Assembly: GCF_002368195.1 (NCBI RefSeq)
Contig: NZ_AP018178.1
Location: 8,700,645-8,764,644, forward strand
Length of the DNA stretch: 64,000 nt
Reading direction: 5' to 3'
Origin: Calothrix sp. NIES-2100
GTDB taxonomy: Bacteria; Cyanobacteriota; Cyanobacteriia; Cyanobacteriales; Nostocaceae
Below, piece after piece: positions 43,860 through 52,940 of the stretch. The position numbers were made by a program, and so were the translations under genes. Position 1 is the first letter of the stretch, and each line of letters starts with the position of its first letter. Under the pieces are notes generated by a model. It searched no databases. It was not told the origin of the DNA and saw only the letters and a list, made by a program, of their open reading frames with translations.

Positions 43860-45500
43860 CTATTCAAATTGAAGTTGGGGAGCCAGTTGCAAAGTCCCAA
43901 TACCTAAATCTTTGGGAGAAAGCGATCGCGCTTCAAACAGAGCCATCATATCCCGTAATTGGGGGTTACCACGGGAAGATCCTGTCAATCCTTTGGCAAT
44001 GATTAAGCCACAGTAGCCTTTGGTATTTTTACACCGCTGATTCCATTTTTTTCTCGCTTCTACATGAACGGGATCGTCATCTAAAAATTCCCCAAATAAA
44101 AACAATTCATCATTCTGAGTTTGTAATAAACCTAAGTCGTAGCTATTACCATCAAAGGGATCGGCACCAGGATTAAAGCAAATGGCTTTCAATCCACCAG
44201 TGGCCTCTAGATTTTCAATTACCGTCTTAGCTCGAGGACGGGAAGTTTGAATTAAAATTACAGGCAATCCGTCACCTACTTGGGGAATTTCACCGATGGG
44301 ATGATAGGTAACGCCTTGACGCAAATACGCCAGCATCTCCCAAGAGACTACTCCCAAGCTGAGAAAAGAATCTTCTGGGATCAAATCATCTCTTAATGAA
44401 CGGAACATCGAGGAAGATTCCCCCATTTCGTCATCCTCGAGATCTATACCTGCCATTTCCTCTAATTCTGCTGCTAACTCTGGCATGGTAGAGACAGTTA
44501 CAGATACTGTTTTAGTTGCTTCATTGGACTGAGGAAGCGTAATTCGATAGCGATGGTTGAGGCTGGGGAAGGAATCTGCACAGAGTTGGCGACGGTGATC
44601 GCGGATAAAGCGGCTCAGGCTTTCTAAAGCCACAAACATCACAAGTGCTTCTTCGTCATATAAAACCGATCGCAGTCCTTCTAAAGGATGGATATTACCG
44701 AAAGTCGGGTCAATTTCTGATAATGGCAAATCCGCTAAATCACCGTCATCATCCTCAAATTCTTCTGTTTCCTCACTTTGCTCAAAGGTCAGAAATAGGC
44801 AATCTTGTTTGAGGAATGCTTCTTCTAAACGCCCTTGTGATTCTTCATCTCTTAACACGGCGGCGCGAAACTGCTTGAGGGACTCTTCGGAACGATACAA
44901 CAAAATTCCATATTCCATCCCCAGCATTCCCATAACTGAGGCGTAGAGTTTACCAACATCCCATTTATTAATCTCTATAGACAAGATTTGCTGTTCTTCT
45001 AAAAATTCCCAAGGAGAGGCTTGCCAAATGGCGAAAGCCTTCTCTTGTAAAGCTTGGGCAAACTGCGGCGGTAAATCGGGGATTTGACTATCGAGGATTT
45101 CCCCAAAAGAGCGAAACAGCTCATCAATCAAAGGCAATTCTGGTACGTACTCAATGGCAATATCCAAGTCTTGTAGCACACCGCGCAGATAAAATTGGAT
45201 CTCGCGATCGCGCACGACAATTCTTTGCGGTCTAGCTGGTTTGGCTGGACTATGGGGATGCTCCATAGCCCGCATTAAAGTGCGAACCACTGCTTCTGGG
45301 CCAGTGTCGGGTGAGACTACGTCCATTCCTCTAACAATACCTTGAGAGCCATCCACCCACAGTATGCAGTCCCCCTTGGACTCTGCGTCTATTGGCTGGG
45401 TTTGCGATGATGACAACGGACGGCGATCGCCCTCCCATACAGAAGGAATTTGGGATAACTTCTTCAACCGACGACTGGTAGAGCGATTAAAACTTGTCAT
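43860..45500 (-). CDS. Conserved cyanobacterial hypothetical protein (546 aa)
   Basis: From ATG 45500. A soluble protein without membrane segments. The middle part has an acidic stretch (EETEEFEDDDGDLADLPL), and the N-terminal region contains PQRIVVRDREIQFYLRGVLQ and DIAIEYVPELPLIDELFRS, a pattern I associate loosely with DUF6930-type proteins. The C-terminal 130 residues form a separate compact domain (VILIQTSRPRAKTVIENL ... NSYDLGLLQ). No catalytic motif can be named, and no function is given. Confidence 0.7.
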   Translation of the reverse strand: MTSFNRSTSRRLKKLSQIPSVWEGDRRPLSSSQTQPIDAESKGDCILWVDGSQGIVRGMDVVSPDTGPEAVVRTLMRAMEHPHSPAKPARPQRIVVRDREIQFYLRGVLQDLDIAIEYVPELPLIDELFRSFGEILDSQIPDLPPQFAQALQEKAFAIWQASPWEFLEEQQILSIEINKWDVGKLYASVMGMLGMEYGILLYRSEESLKQFRAAVLRDEESQGRLEEAFLKQDCLFLTFEQSEETEEFEDDDGDLADLPLSEIDPTFGNIHPLEGLRSVLYDEEALVMFVALESLSRFIRDHRRQLCADSFPSLNHRYRITLPQSNEATKTVSVTVSTMPELAAELEEMAGIDLEDDEMGESSSMFRSLRDDLIPEDSFLSLGVVSWEMLAYLRQGVTYHPIGEIPQVGDGLPVILIQTSRPRAKTVIENLEATGGLKAICFNPGADPFDGNSYDLGLLQTQNDELFLFGEFLDDDPVHVEARKKWNQRCKNTKGYCGLIIAKGLTGSSRGNPQLRDMMALFEARSLSPKDLGIGTLQLAPQLQFE

Positions 45501-45807
45501 AGAGTAAATTAATTAAAAGAAGCAATATCCTCGGCAATTTTTGGGAATGGCTAGCCTCGGATGAAATTTTCCAGAGCTAAAGAAAGAAGATTGGTGGCGA
45601 TTGGTGCTGCCATCAGGCTGAATCTCCAAAAATAGCGAATCTCTAAACCCACCGAATCTCTCAATTCTAGAATAAAAATATTTAGCCACTTTTGACGGAG
45701 TCTTTACAATTTGGCAATCAGAGACATCAATGTCGCTAGAATGGATACAAAAACACCAACGACAACCCCAGGCTACTGGTTAGACCAATTAAGGAGTTGA
45801 AAAGCAG
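45501..45807. other. Divergent promoter region, no gene seen
   Basis: 307 bases between the minus-strand hypothetical gene and the plus-strand iron-sulfur gene. A good aaggag lies before the latter. Nothing else stands out. Confidence 0.6.
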
Positions 45808-46164
45808 ATGACACAAGCAACTCAGCCACAACAGCGTGGAATTCAGTTAAGCGAAGCGGCATTACGCCAGGTAAAATCCCTTCGTGACAAGCAAAGTCAA
45901 GATTTATGCTTGCGGGTAGGCGTGAGACAAGGTGGCTGTTCTGGAATGTCCTACATGATGGACTTTGAAGACGCCAGCAAGATTACCCCGCAGGATGAAG
46001 TTTTTGACTATGATGGCTTCAAAATTGTTTGCGATCGCAAAAGCTTATTATACCTCTATGGCTTGATGCTCGATTACAGCGATTCTATGATTGGCGGCGG
46101 CTTCCAATTCACTAACCCCAACGCCAACCAAACCTGTGGTTGCGGAAAGTCATTTGGAGTGTAA
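45808..46164 (+). CDS. Iron-sulfur cluster assembly accessory protein (IscA/SufA type)
   Basis: 118 residues from ATG 45808 with aaggag upstream. The A-type carrier signature is complete: LRVGVRQGGCSGMSYMMDF with the first Cys, and NQTCGCGKSFGV with the C-terminal CGC pair. These proteins carry iron-sulfur clusters from scaffold to target proteins. Whether it is the SufA or IscA member cannot be decided by motif alone. Confidence 0.92.
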   Translation: MTQATQPQQRGIQLSEAALRQVKSLRDKQSQDLCLRVGVRQGGCSGMSYMMDFEDASKITPQDEVFDYDGFKIVCDRKSLLYLYGLMLDYSDSMIGGGFQFTNPNANQTCGCGKSFGV

Positions 46165-46265
46165 GATTGTCCTTTGTCAGGGGTCAGTTGTGAAATTTCT
46201 CATGACCAATGACAAAGCGCAAAGTCGGAGCGGAGGTTTCCTCCGATCAGAACTTTGTAAGAGAG

Positions 46266-46300
46266 GACAAATGACAAATGACTAATGACCAATGACTAAT
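46266..46300. repeat. GACAAAT/GACTAAT heptamer repeat overlapping a start codon
   Basis: Five heptamers (gacaaat, gacaaat, gactaat, gaccaat, gactaat) end at 46300. The ATG of the TPR gene and its next two codons lie inside the last units. Confidence 0.85.
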
Positions 46301-46714
46301 ACCGTTGAATCCCTGTTTGATACAGGTTTGGAACGCTATAAAGCTGGAGAAAGCGCCGCTGCTTTAATTCCTGTATTTAAAGAAATTTGCGATCGCGCTC
46401 CTAAAAGTAGTTCTGCTTGGACTTGTTTGGCTTGGTTGTATCTGCTGGAAAACAAAGGCAACTTAGCTTACAAAGCCGCACTCAAAGCAGTCAAGCTTAA
46501 TCCCCAAGACCCACAAGCCAGAATTAATCTGGCTGTAGCCATGCTGGAAACTAAGCAAAAAGGTTTGCGGGAACATGTTGATTTCGCCCAACAGTTAATT
46601 TTTGTAAATCAAGAATGGGAGGACGAAGTCAAAAAAAGCATTGAAGATGGTTTAACGAGAAAACCAGATTGGCAGAGTTTGACAAAAGTTAAAGGCTGGC
46701 TGTTTGATAATTAG
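46292..46714 (+). CDS. Tetratricopeptide-repeat protein
   Basis: 140 residues from ATG 46292 (MTNTVESLFDTGLERYKAGE). Two to three TPR-like helix pairs are visible: AWTCLAWLYLLENKGNLAYK and AALKAVKLNPQDPQARINLA. It is probably a small soluble scaffold protein. The first three codons are supplied by a heptamer repeat, so the start may have moved during evolution. It is followed by a small membrane protein gene about 100 bases on. Confidence 0.8.
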   Translation: MTNTVESLFDTGLERYKAGESAAALIPVFKEICDRAPKSSSAWTCLAWLYLLENKGNLAYKAALKAVKLNPQDPQARINLAVAMLETKQKGLREHVDFAQQLIFVNQEWEDEVKKSIEDGLTRKPDWQSLTKVKGWLFDN

Positions 46715-46813
46715 GGGCATGGGGCATGGGGCATTTCTTATTTATCTCCCTTGTCCTCCTCATCCCCCTAGCCCCTAATCACTAACCCCTAATCCCTAGT
46801 CCCTAGTCCCTGT

Positions 46814-47056
46814 ATGAAAGATAAATTGTTAAACTGGCTAAACCTGATTTTAGTTGCAGATGTATTTCTGGTTTTCTTTGGCTTTGGGTGGTTCGCGATC
46901 GCAGTTATTGGTGATGCCTCTGGTGTAAATTTAGGATTAGATTTATGGCATCAACTATGGCAACCTGTGTTTAACCCAGCCATTGGTATTCTCATGGGCG
47001 GCGCAATTCTCACCGGACTGATCAGTTGGATTTCGCGAAAATTCCAAGCTGATTAA
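46814..47056 (+). CDS. Small two-helix membrane protein
   Basis: 80 residues from ATG 46814. Two hydrophobic helices (LILVADVFLVFFGFGWFAI and AIGILMGGAILTGLISWI) are joined by a 25-residue loop; the tail is basic. No family is named. It lies between the TPR gene and the convergent epimerase gene, with gggcatg and ccctagt heptamers in its leader (46715-46812). Confidence 0.65.
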   Translation: MKDKLLNWLNLILVADVFLVFFGFGWFAIAVIGDASGVNLGLDLWHQLWQPVFNPAIGILMGGAILTGLISWISRKFQAD

Positions 47057-47089
47057 TGGTAAACAAACCAATGCCCAATCCCCATTGAC

Positions 47090-48010
47090 TTATTGCAAAA
47101 TTTGTGTTAATGCAGAGCGCAAATTAGGATATTGATACTCAAAGCCCGCTGCCACAGTGCGCTTGGGAAGAACTTCTTGCCCTTCTAACACTACTTTTGC
47201 CCCATCTCCCAACAGTGCTTCGAGGGCAAAAGCCGGAACTGGTAACCAGGAAGGGCGATTCATTACTTGCCCCATAGTTTGGCTCAAGTCTGCCATCCGC
47301 ACAGGCTGGGGAGCGGTAGCATTATATACACCTTCAATTTGGGGATTGGTTAAAGCTTGCACAATCAGGCTGACTAAATCGTCTATGTGAATCCACGAAA
47401 ACCACTGCCGACCGCTGCCAATGGGGCCCCCGGCAAAAATTTTGAAGGGCGTAATCATTTTACCCAAAGCACCACCCATTCCCAAGATAATACCTAAACG
47501 CAGAATTACCAATCGCACACCAGCATCTTGAACTTTGTTTGCTTCTGCTTCCCAAGCTTGGCAGACTTCGGCCAAAAAATCATTTCCAGACGGGCTGGTT
47601 TCGTCAAAGGTAGCAGTTTCACTAGTGCCGTAGAAGCCGATAGCTGAAGCGTTGACTAACACTTTGGGCTGAGGGCTAGCCTGGACTATTGCTTGGACAA
47701 TTTTTTGTGTACCTAGCTTGCGACTATTGAGAATTTTCTGTTTCTGTTCTGGTGTCCAGCGTTCCTCAGCGATGGGTTCGCCTGCTAGGTTAACAACGCC
47801 ATCACAACCGGCGATCGCATCTTGCCAAGAACCTGTTGTAGTAGGTTGATAAGCAACTATTTCTACATTGGGAAAAGCTTTAGCGGGAAAAACCTTTTGG
47901 GCAAAGGCAGGATTACGCGTTAACACCAACACACTATGACCTTCTTGATGAAGCCGTTGTACCAAACGACTCCCCACAAATCCTGTTGCTCCAGTAATTG
48001 CTACTTTCAT
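47090..48010 (-). CDS. TIGR01777-family NAD(P)-binding epimerase-like protein
   Basis: 306 residues from ATG 48010. The N-terminal Rossmann motif MKVAITGATGFVGSRLVQRL and the family sequence GCDGVVNLAGEPIAEERWT, then NASAIGFYGTSE and HIDDLVSLIVQAL, place it in the TIGR01777 short-chain-dehydrogenase-like family. These occur in many bacteria and plastids with roles not well defined; some influence cell division. An omega-RNA-like element ends directly upstream of its start codon. Confidence 0.9.
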   Translation of the reverse strand: MKVAITGATGFVGSRLVQRLHQEGHSVLVLTRNPAFAQKVFPAKAFPNVEIVAYQPTTTGSWQDAIAGCDGVVNLAGEPIAEERWTPEQKQKILNSRKLGTQKIVQAIVQASPQPKVLVNASAIGFYGTSETATFDETSPSGNDFLAEVCQAWEAEANKVQDAGVRLVILRLGIILGMGGALGKMITPFKIFAGGPIGSGRQWFSWIHIDDLVSLIVQALTNPQIEGVYNATAPQPVRMADLSQTMGQVMNRPSWLPVPAFALEALLGDGAKVVLEGQEVLPKRTVAAGFEYQYPNLRSALTQILQ

Positions 48011-48019
48011 CAGAAAAAT

Positions 48020-48305
48020 GGGTCTGAAACCCCGTCCTTCTAGGACGGCTTTACAAGCCCCTTACGGGGACTGGTTTTTAAATGGCGATAAGCCCAGGAA
48101 ACCAGCAAAACCCGTTTAAGTCCCTTCCCGCAACACAGATAAGATGTCCTGTCTAACAGCACCTAACCAATTAGGCTTGCAGATAGTCCAGACTAGGGAA
48201 GTATCTGGAAGTGCGTACCAACCTGTGTCTCAATGCGGTATTCACCTCTTGCGTTGCCTAAATTGGTTTAGACAATCCTCACCCTTCAAGGGTGAGGTTG
48301 GTGAA
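48020..48305 (-). ncRNA. Solitary HEARO/omega-RNA-like element (IS200/IS605-related)
   Basis: Read on the minus strand it begins ttcaccaacctcacccttga, then gggtgagg, continues with gactatctgcaagcc, gtgttgcgggaaggg, a ccccgtaagggg hairpin and ends with the ccgtcctagaaggacgg hairpin and ggtttcagaccc. Several blocks (ttcacc start, a tatctgcaa motif) recall IscB-associated HEARO RNAs, and the terminal hairpin recalls IS200/IS605 right ends. No IscB or TnpB coding sequence is attached. It ends 10 bases before the epimerase start codon. Confidence 0.45.
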
Positions 48306-48454
48306 CATGCACACCTCTGCCAGACCCTTATTTTAACGTAAATTGCCAGTTATCTAGTTATTACTGGTAATGGCGAGGAGGGAATCAGGGAGATGAGGGG
48401 GATATGGGGAGTGTGGGGAGTGTGGGGAGAATATAAAAAAGCTTCTCACACCTC

Positions 48455-48487
48455 CCAATGCCCAATGCCCAATGCCCAATGCCCAAT
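48455..48487. repeat. CAATGCC-type heptamer repeat
   Basis: Four to five caatgcc units upstream of the 115-residue hypothetical gene, the same unit as at 3317-3351. A gggagtgt duplication precedes it. Confidence 0.8.
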
Positions 48488-48585
48488 GACAACTGACTTT
48501 TTTATTTAATGAATTGATAAAGACTTGGAGTTTACATACTTAGGTATTATAGGATGGACGGAGTGTTGCAAGGCGTGGGGCTATT

Positions 48586-48933
48586 ATGGCTCGCTATACC
48601 TGTTCATTTATTGTTTCTGTTCCTGTTGAGCATCTCCAGCCTTTGCTTGTAGATCTGCTACAAGACTGTGAATTGGATGTTCAATACTACAATGCCGATT
48701 ACATTATGGCGCGTGAAATTCCCGGTACTGTTTCTTTTTCCAAGTTAGTGAAGGTGGAAGTACTGATTGATAAATCAACAGCCACGGAAACAGAAACCCG
48801 GTTGAGTATTGTGGTTAAAAATGAGGAATTGCCACTCCAACTTGATAATCACTGCCGACAAACATTTGAATTTGTGAAGCAAGCGATTGAACGCAGTCGC
48901 CATTGGCATTTGATTGAAAGTATAGCTGGGTAA
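48586..48933 (+). CDS. Conserved hypothetical protein (115 aa)
   Basis: From ATG 48586. A small, probably alpha/beta soluble protein: MARYTCSFIVSVPVEHLQPL, YYNADYIMAREIPGTVSF, VEVLIDKSTATETETRLSIV. The regular strand/helix alternation recalls START- or SRPBCC-like proteins only vaguely. I recognise no motif. No co-directional neighbour is close. Confidence 0.7.
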   Translation: MARYTCSFIVSVPVEHLQPLLVDLLQDCELDVQYYNADYIMAREIPGTVSFSKLVKVEVLIDKSTATETETRLSIVVKNEELPLQLDNHCRQTFEFVKQAIERSRHWHLIESIAG

Positions 48934-48946
48934 ATTTTGCTAATTT

Positions 48947-49072
48947 TTTCCAGGCGTTCGCTAAAGCTAGCTCAATGACAAAGCTAGCTCAAGCAACACG
49001 CCGACCATACTTATAGCGAACGCCTAAGTTTGATTTAGAAAGCTTGACATTTATGAAGCAAGCGCCTGGAAA
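48947..49072. repeat. Nested inverted repeats
   Basis: aggcgttcgcta (48952-48963) pairs with tagcgaacgcct (49014-49025), and the overlapping tttccaggcg (48947-48956) pairs with cgcctggaaa (49063-49072). Inside is a direct repeat aaagctagctcaa. Located between convergent genes. Confidence 0.8.
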
Positions 49073-49101
49073 TCAATAAATTTTCTTGAATGTTGTTGGT
49101 T

Positions 49102-49605
49102 CTAGATTTCTTCTAGATCCTCAGTCATACCAGGGTTTATGAGTGTAATATCATACTCACTGGCATCAGTTTGTCCGGAGCGATGAGAGTTACGTAGCAA
49201 GTAATAAATGGCACGTACCTGAGGACCAAAAATAATTTCGTCTTCATTTTTGAGATCGTAGGATGGCATTTTCCGCCCATTAATCATCAGACCGTTAGAA
49301 CTGAGCTTGCCTTTGGCATCACCATCGACAATGCGATAATAGTAGCTTTGACTATTCTGTTCTCTTGGCAATCTCACTAATGTTGCATGGCGACGGGAGA
49401 CAAACTGCGACACCAAGCGGATATTGCACTCGCGGTCTCTACCGATAGAGTAGACGGGGTTTTCTAGAGTAAATTCCTTACGACCTTGATCGTCTTCAAT
49501 AATCAGAAGATGACTTTCATTGGTTTGTGTTGCCATTGATGCATCGCGGCTCAAATCGGTTGAACTGTGATTTACCAAGAATTGTTTAATATAGTTTCCT
49601 GCCAT
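49102..49605 (-). CDS. FHA-domain protein
   Basis: 167 residues from ATG 49605 (a GTG two codons earlier is also possible). The forkhead-associated domain (about 30-130) has YSIGRDRECNIRL (GR), VSRRHATLVRL (SxxH) and SSNGLMINGRKM (NG), so it should bind phosphothreonine peptides. The C-terminal tail is acidic. The kinase partner is not in the window. It lies 190 bases downstream of the copper ATPase gene on the same strand. Confidence 0.9.
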   Translation of the reverse strand: MAGNYIKQFLVNHSSTDLSRDASMATQTNESHLLIIEDDQGRKEFTLENPVYSIGRDRECNIRLVSQFVSRRHATLVRLPREQNSQSYYYRIVDGDAKGKLSSNGLMINGRKMPSYDLKNEDEIIFGPQVRAIYYLLRNSHRSGQTDASEYDITLINPGMTEDLEEI

Positions 49606-49797
49606 TCTCACGTCTTACAGCCTATGGTACTGCTTTAATAAGCATTAAGTTGCATATGGTCTCAAAAAAGTAGAATTTGACTGTTCTACTCCTGTTAGTT
49701 TAACTTTTGTCAGATTCTCAACAGGCTTTAGTAGATGCTTAACTCCTGATTACGATTGTAGTCTGCCCAATCAGCATAGAAAGGAGATCGAGGAATT

Positions 49798-52215
49798 TTA
49801 AGGTCGATGAGCTAAACGCCGTAATAAGACTGAGTTACTAACAACACTAACTGAGCTAAAGGCCATTAATGCGGCGGCGCCAGATGGGCTAAGTATAAAA
49901 CCCAAACTGGGTAATAAAACACCAGCTGCTAAGGGAATACCAATTGTATTATATGCAAAAGCCCAGAATAAATTCTGACGGATTTTGTTGAAGGTGGCAC
50001 GACTGAGGTGAATTGATTCGACAACATCGCTTAAGCGATCGCGCATCAGTACAATAGCAGCCGTTTCCATTGCCACATCTGTTCCTGAGTATAAAGCAAT
50101 TCCCACATCTGCTTGCGATAAAGCTGGAGCATCATTGATCCCATCTCCAACCATTGCCACAACAGCTGCGGATTTGGTTTGTAATTCTTGAATGGCGGCG
50201 GCTTTTTTACTGGGGGGGACACCAGCGATGATATCAGTGCTATCTAGCGCCAGTTGTTTACCGATCGCACTAGCTGCTTCTGGGCGATCGCCACTCAGCA
50301 ACATTACTCGTAAACCCATCTGGCGCAATTGGTCTACTGTAGCTTTCGCATCTAATCTCAAGGTATCGCTAACAGCAATAATTCCGGCTAAAGTTGAGTC
50401 CACTGCTACGCAAACAACTGTTTTACCCTCTGTCGCTAACTTTTGACTCAACTGTTGTGCAGTATCGCTAATTGTAATTCCGTGCCAACTTAACCATTCC
50501 CAATTACCTAGTAGTACGCTTTTACCTTGCACTATAGCTGACACGCCGAGTCCTGGTTCGGTATGGAAATCTTTAGCTTCGGGGATCGCTAACTGTTGAC
50601 GCTGAGCTGACTGTTGAATAGCTTTAGCTAGCGGATGGTATGTGCCGCTTTCTACTGCTGCTGCCAGTTGCAAAAGTGATTGAGAAGATTCTGCCTCTAT
50701 TGGCAGACAATCTGTTACCGTAGGATTACCTGTAGTCAGAGTGCCTGTTTTATCAAATACCACAGTATTTAACTGATGTACCCGTTCTAAAACATCGCCA
50801 CCTTTAATTAATAGACCACGTTCCGCACCCAAACCAGTACCGACAAGAATAGCTGTAGGTGTAGCTAGCCCCAAAGCACAGGGACAAGCAACTACCATAA
50901 CTGCGATCGCTAGTTTTAAACTGATCAGGAGTGGAGAATAATGAGTATGAGCCAGTGTTGAGTGATGAGTCATTTCCATGCTGCTAAACATGGAGATATC
51001 TGTCCAGATATGCGTACCCCAGAAGTACCAAAAGATAAAAGTTAATAAAGCAGCTGTTAATACCCCGTAAGTAAAGTAACCCGCAACCGTATCTGCTAAT
51101 TTCTGAACTGGTGCTTTACGGGTTTGGGCATCTTCTACTAGGGCGACAATATGAGCTAAAGTTGTATCGCTACCTGTACGGGTTGCTTGGATAGCGATCG
51201 CCCCCGACTGATTCAGAGTCCCTGCTGTTACCAAATCCCCTGGTTGCTTAATTACAGGTACGGCTTCCCCTGTCAGCATTGACTCATCCACCGTAGTTTG
51301 CCCACAGCGAACTTCACCATCAACGGGGATTTTATCACCGGGCAGTATTTGTAACCATTCACCAACTCGCACCTGTTCTGCGGGAATCTCGATGCTAGCT
51401 GAACCAATAACATTATTTTGGTTGCGGTGCGAACCCTCTCCATCAGTCGCTTGCCCAATTTTCTCTGGGTTAGCAATCAACCGCGCCACCTGAGGCTGTA
51501 GTGCTAACAATTGCCTAAATGCTGCGGCGGCTTTACCTCTGGCTTGTTGTTCTAAAGTCCTTCCCAGGAGAATAAACCCCAACATCATCACTGGTTCATC
51601 AAAGAAGCACTCCCAACCCATTTGGGGGAACAGTAGCGCCACTAAACTAGCCGTATAGGCTGTCAGGGTTCCCAATCCTACTAGGGTATTCATGTTGGGA
51701 CTATTTCTTCGCCAGCCCAGCCAGCCATCAACTAAAATTGGGCGACCTGGAAGCAGTATGGTTAATGTTGCCAGTCCACAATGTAACCAGATGTTATTGA
51801 ACAATGGCAATGTTAAGCCTGCCATACTACCAAAATGTCCAATTCCCGACAAGACTAGTAGTATCCCAGCAACCACCAATTGTCTCATGGAAGAGTGCAT
51901 TTCTCGGCGCTGTCGTGCTTCTGGATCTTCTGTGGAAGATATAGCCCCGGCGGCTGTTCGGGGTTGAGTTGGAAAGCCATTGGCACTCAAATGCTTTGCC
52001 AGTTGTTCTGCATCGAGTGTACCAACTTCTGCCTCTACCACTGCTACCTCTGTCGCCAAGTTCACACAAGCACTCTTGACTCCTAGCTGTTGAGTTAGCT
52101 GTTTTTCTACTGCTTTTACACACCCTGCACACTTCATACCCCCAACATCCAGAATAATTTTCTCTGTCATGGGGATCGGTTCTGGGTTGAGTTGAGTTTC
52201 AGGAACAAGTTGCAT
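49798..52215 (-). CDS. Copper-transporting P1B-type ATPase (CtaA/CopA type)
   Basis: 805 residues from ATG 52215. An N-terminal heavy-metal-associated domain has GGMKCAGCVKA (residues 25-35), and the sequence GMKCAGC is the form I associate with cyanobacterial CtaA. Eight membrane helices surround the ion site VACPCALGLATPT; the phosphorylation motif is DKTGTLTTG and the hinge GDGINDAPALSQADVG. It pumps Cu+ across a membrane; cyanobacterial members feed plastocyanin and cytochrome oxidase. Import versus thylakoid type cannot be fixed from sequence alone. Confidence 0.93.
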   Translation of the reverse strand: MQLVPETQLNPEPIPMTEKIILDVGGMKCAGCVKAVEKQLTQQLGVKSACVNLATEVAVVEAEVGTLDAEQLAKHLSANGFPTQPRTAAGAISSTEDPEARQRREMHSSMRQLVVAGILLVLSGIGHFGSMAGLTLPLFNNIWLHCGLATLTILLPGRPILVDGWLGWRRNSPNMNTLVGLGTLTAYTASLVALLFPQMGWECFFDEPVMMLGFILLGRTLEQQARGKAAAAFRQLLALQPQVARLIANPEKIGQATDGEGSHRNQNNVIGSASIEIPAEQVRVGEWLQILPGDKIPVDGEVRCGQTTVDESMLTGEAVPVIKQPGDLVTAGTLNQSGAIAIQATRTGSDTTLAHIVALVEDAQTRKAPVQKLADTVAGYFTYGVLTAALLTFIFWYFWGTHIWTDISMFSSMEMTHHSTLAHTHYSPLLISLKLAIAVMVVACPCALGLATPTAILVGTGLGAERGLLIKGGDVLERVHQLNTVVFDKTGTLTTGNPTVTDCLPIEAESSQSLLQLAAAVESGTYHPLAKAIQQSAQRQQLAIPEAKDFHTEPGLGVSAIVQGKSVLLGNWEWLSWHGITISDTAQQLSQKLATEGKTVVCVAVDSTLAGIIAVSDTLRLDAKATVDQLRQMGLRVMLLSGDRPEAASAIGKQLALDSTDIIAGVPPSKKAAAIQELQTKSAAVVAMVGDGINDAPALSQADVGIALYSGTDVAMETAAIVLMRDRLSDVVESIHLSRATFNKIRQNLFWAFAYNTIGIPLAAGVLLPSLGFILSPSGAAALMAFSSVSVVSNSVLLRRLAHRP

Positions 52216-52328
52216 GGCAAGAGTTTAGTTACATTCGCTTCAAAATCCGACGCTTGACTAAAAGCGTCCTAATTTCAGGGTAGGCGAAATCTGGAACTAA
52301 GACTCGATGTCAAAGATATTAATCTTGG

Positions 52329-52360
52329 GCATGGGGCATGGGGCATTGGGCATTGGGCAT
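52329..52360. repeat. GGGCATG/GGGCATT heptamer repeat
   Basis: About four units (gcatggg, gcattgg) upstream of the copper ATPase gene, similar to 2957-3025. Confidence 0.7.
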
Positions 52361-52395
52361 TTGTTATTTGCTCCTCTGTGCCCCCAGCCCCCTTG

Positions 52396-52575
52396 TCAAC
52401 GACGACTCCACCGTGGATGAGACATGTAGATCAATGCTCCAACCTGAATAGGTAGGATGGCTATCATGCTTTTAAAAAAATAATTAATTTCTAAATTAGA
52501 CATAACACTGAAATATCCTAAGCCTACTAGCAAGAATAAGACCAAGGAAAGCTTTTGACGTTTGAAAGTTAGCAT
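52396..52575 (-). CDS. Small two-helix membrane protein (59 aa)
   Basis: ATG 52575 to TGA 52396, encoding MLTFKRQKLSLVLFLLVGLG then YFSVMSNLEINYFFKSMIAI and LPIQVGALIYMSHPRWSRR. Two hydrophobic helices with a basic N-terminus and C-terminus (positive inside). It has no known family. The coding call rests on the clean membrane pattern and lack of competing features. It starts beside a CGTAATT heptamer tract. Confidence 0.5.
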   Translation of the reverse strand: MLTFKRQKLSLVLFLLVGLGYFSVMSNLEINYFFKSMIAILPIQVGALIYMSHPRWSRR

Positions 52576-52584
52576 ACCAGTAAT

Positions 52585-52619
52585 CGTAATTCGTAATTCG
52601 TAATTCGTAATTCGTAATT
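52585..52619. repeat. CGTAATT x5 heptamer repeat
   Basis: Five perfect cgtaatt units, identical to those at 57749-57783. Confidence 0.95.
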
Positions 52620-52652
52620 AGCTTTTTCAAGTTGTTCAGATCTATTCAATAA

Positions 52653-52762
52653 ACCTCTTGCAAAAGTGATTATTTTCGCGTTATTCTTTGCGGCTTTGCG
52701 CCTACCCTACGGGAAGCCGCTGCGCGTCTATGCGTGAGACAAAAAATATTTATGCAAGAGGT
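52653..52762. mobile_element. MITE-like element with acctcttgca ends
   Basis: A 110-bp segment bounded by acctcttgca and its exact inverse tgcaagaggt, with similar AT-rich subterminal sequence (aaaagtgattatttt, aaaaaatattta) and a GC-rich internal hairpin around ctacgggaagccgctgcgcg. Non-coding. Confidence 0.6.
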
Positions 52763-52940
52763 CTAATAGGTCATTTATTTACTCGTCCGCTATAATAGTA
52801 ATCCGCCCATACAGCTACTAGATAAAATAAATAAAAATCTTGTCACATAAGTGTTATTTCTTTTGATTGGTGATTTGTGAATTTTTGTCATTGAGACAAA
52901 CTTGAAAAATAAATATGGCTGAAATTTTGAAATAGGAATT

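Noticed and set aside
48144..48341. 65-codon plus-strand gene
   Set aside because: It lies antisense to the structured omega-RNA-like element and has no protein-like features.
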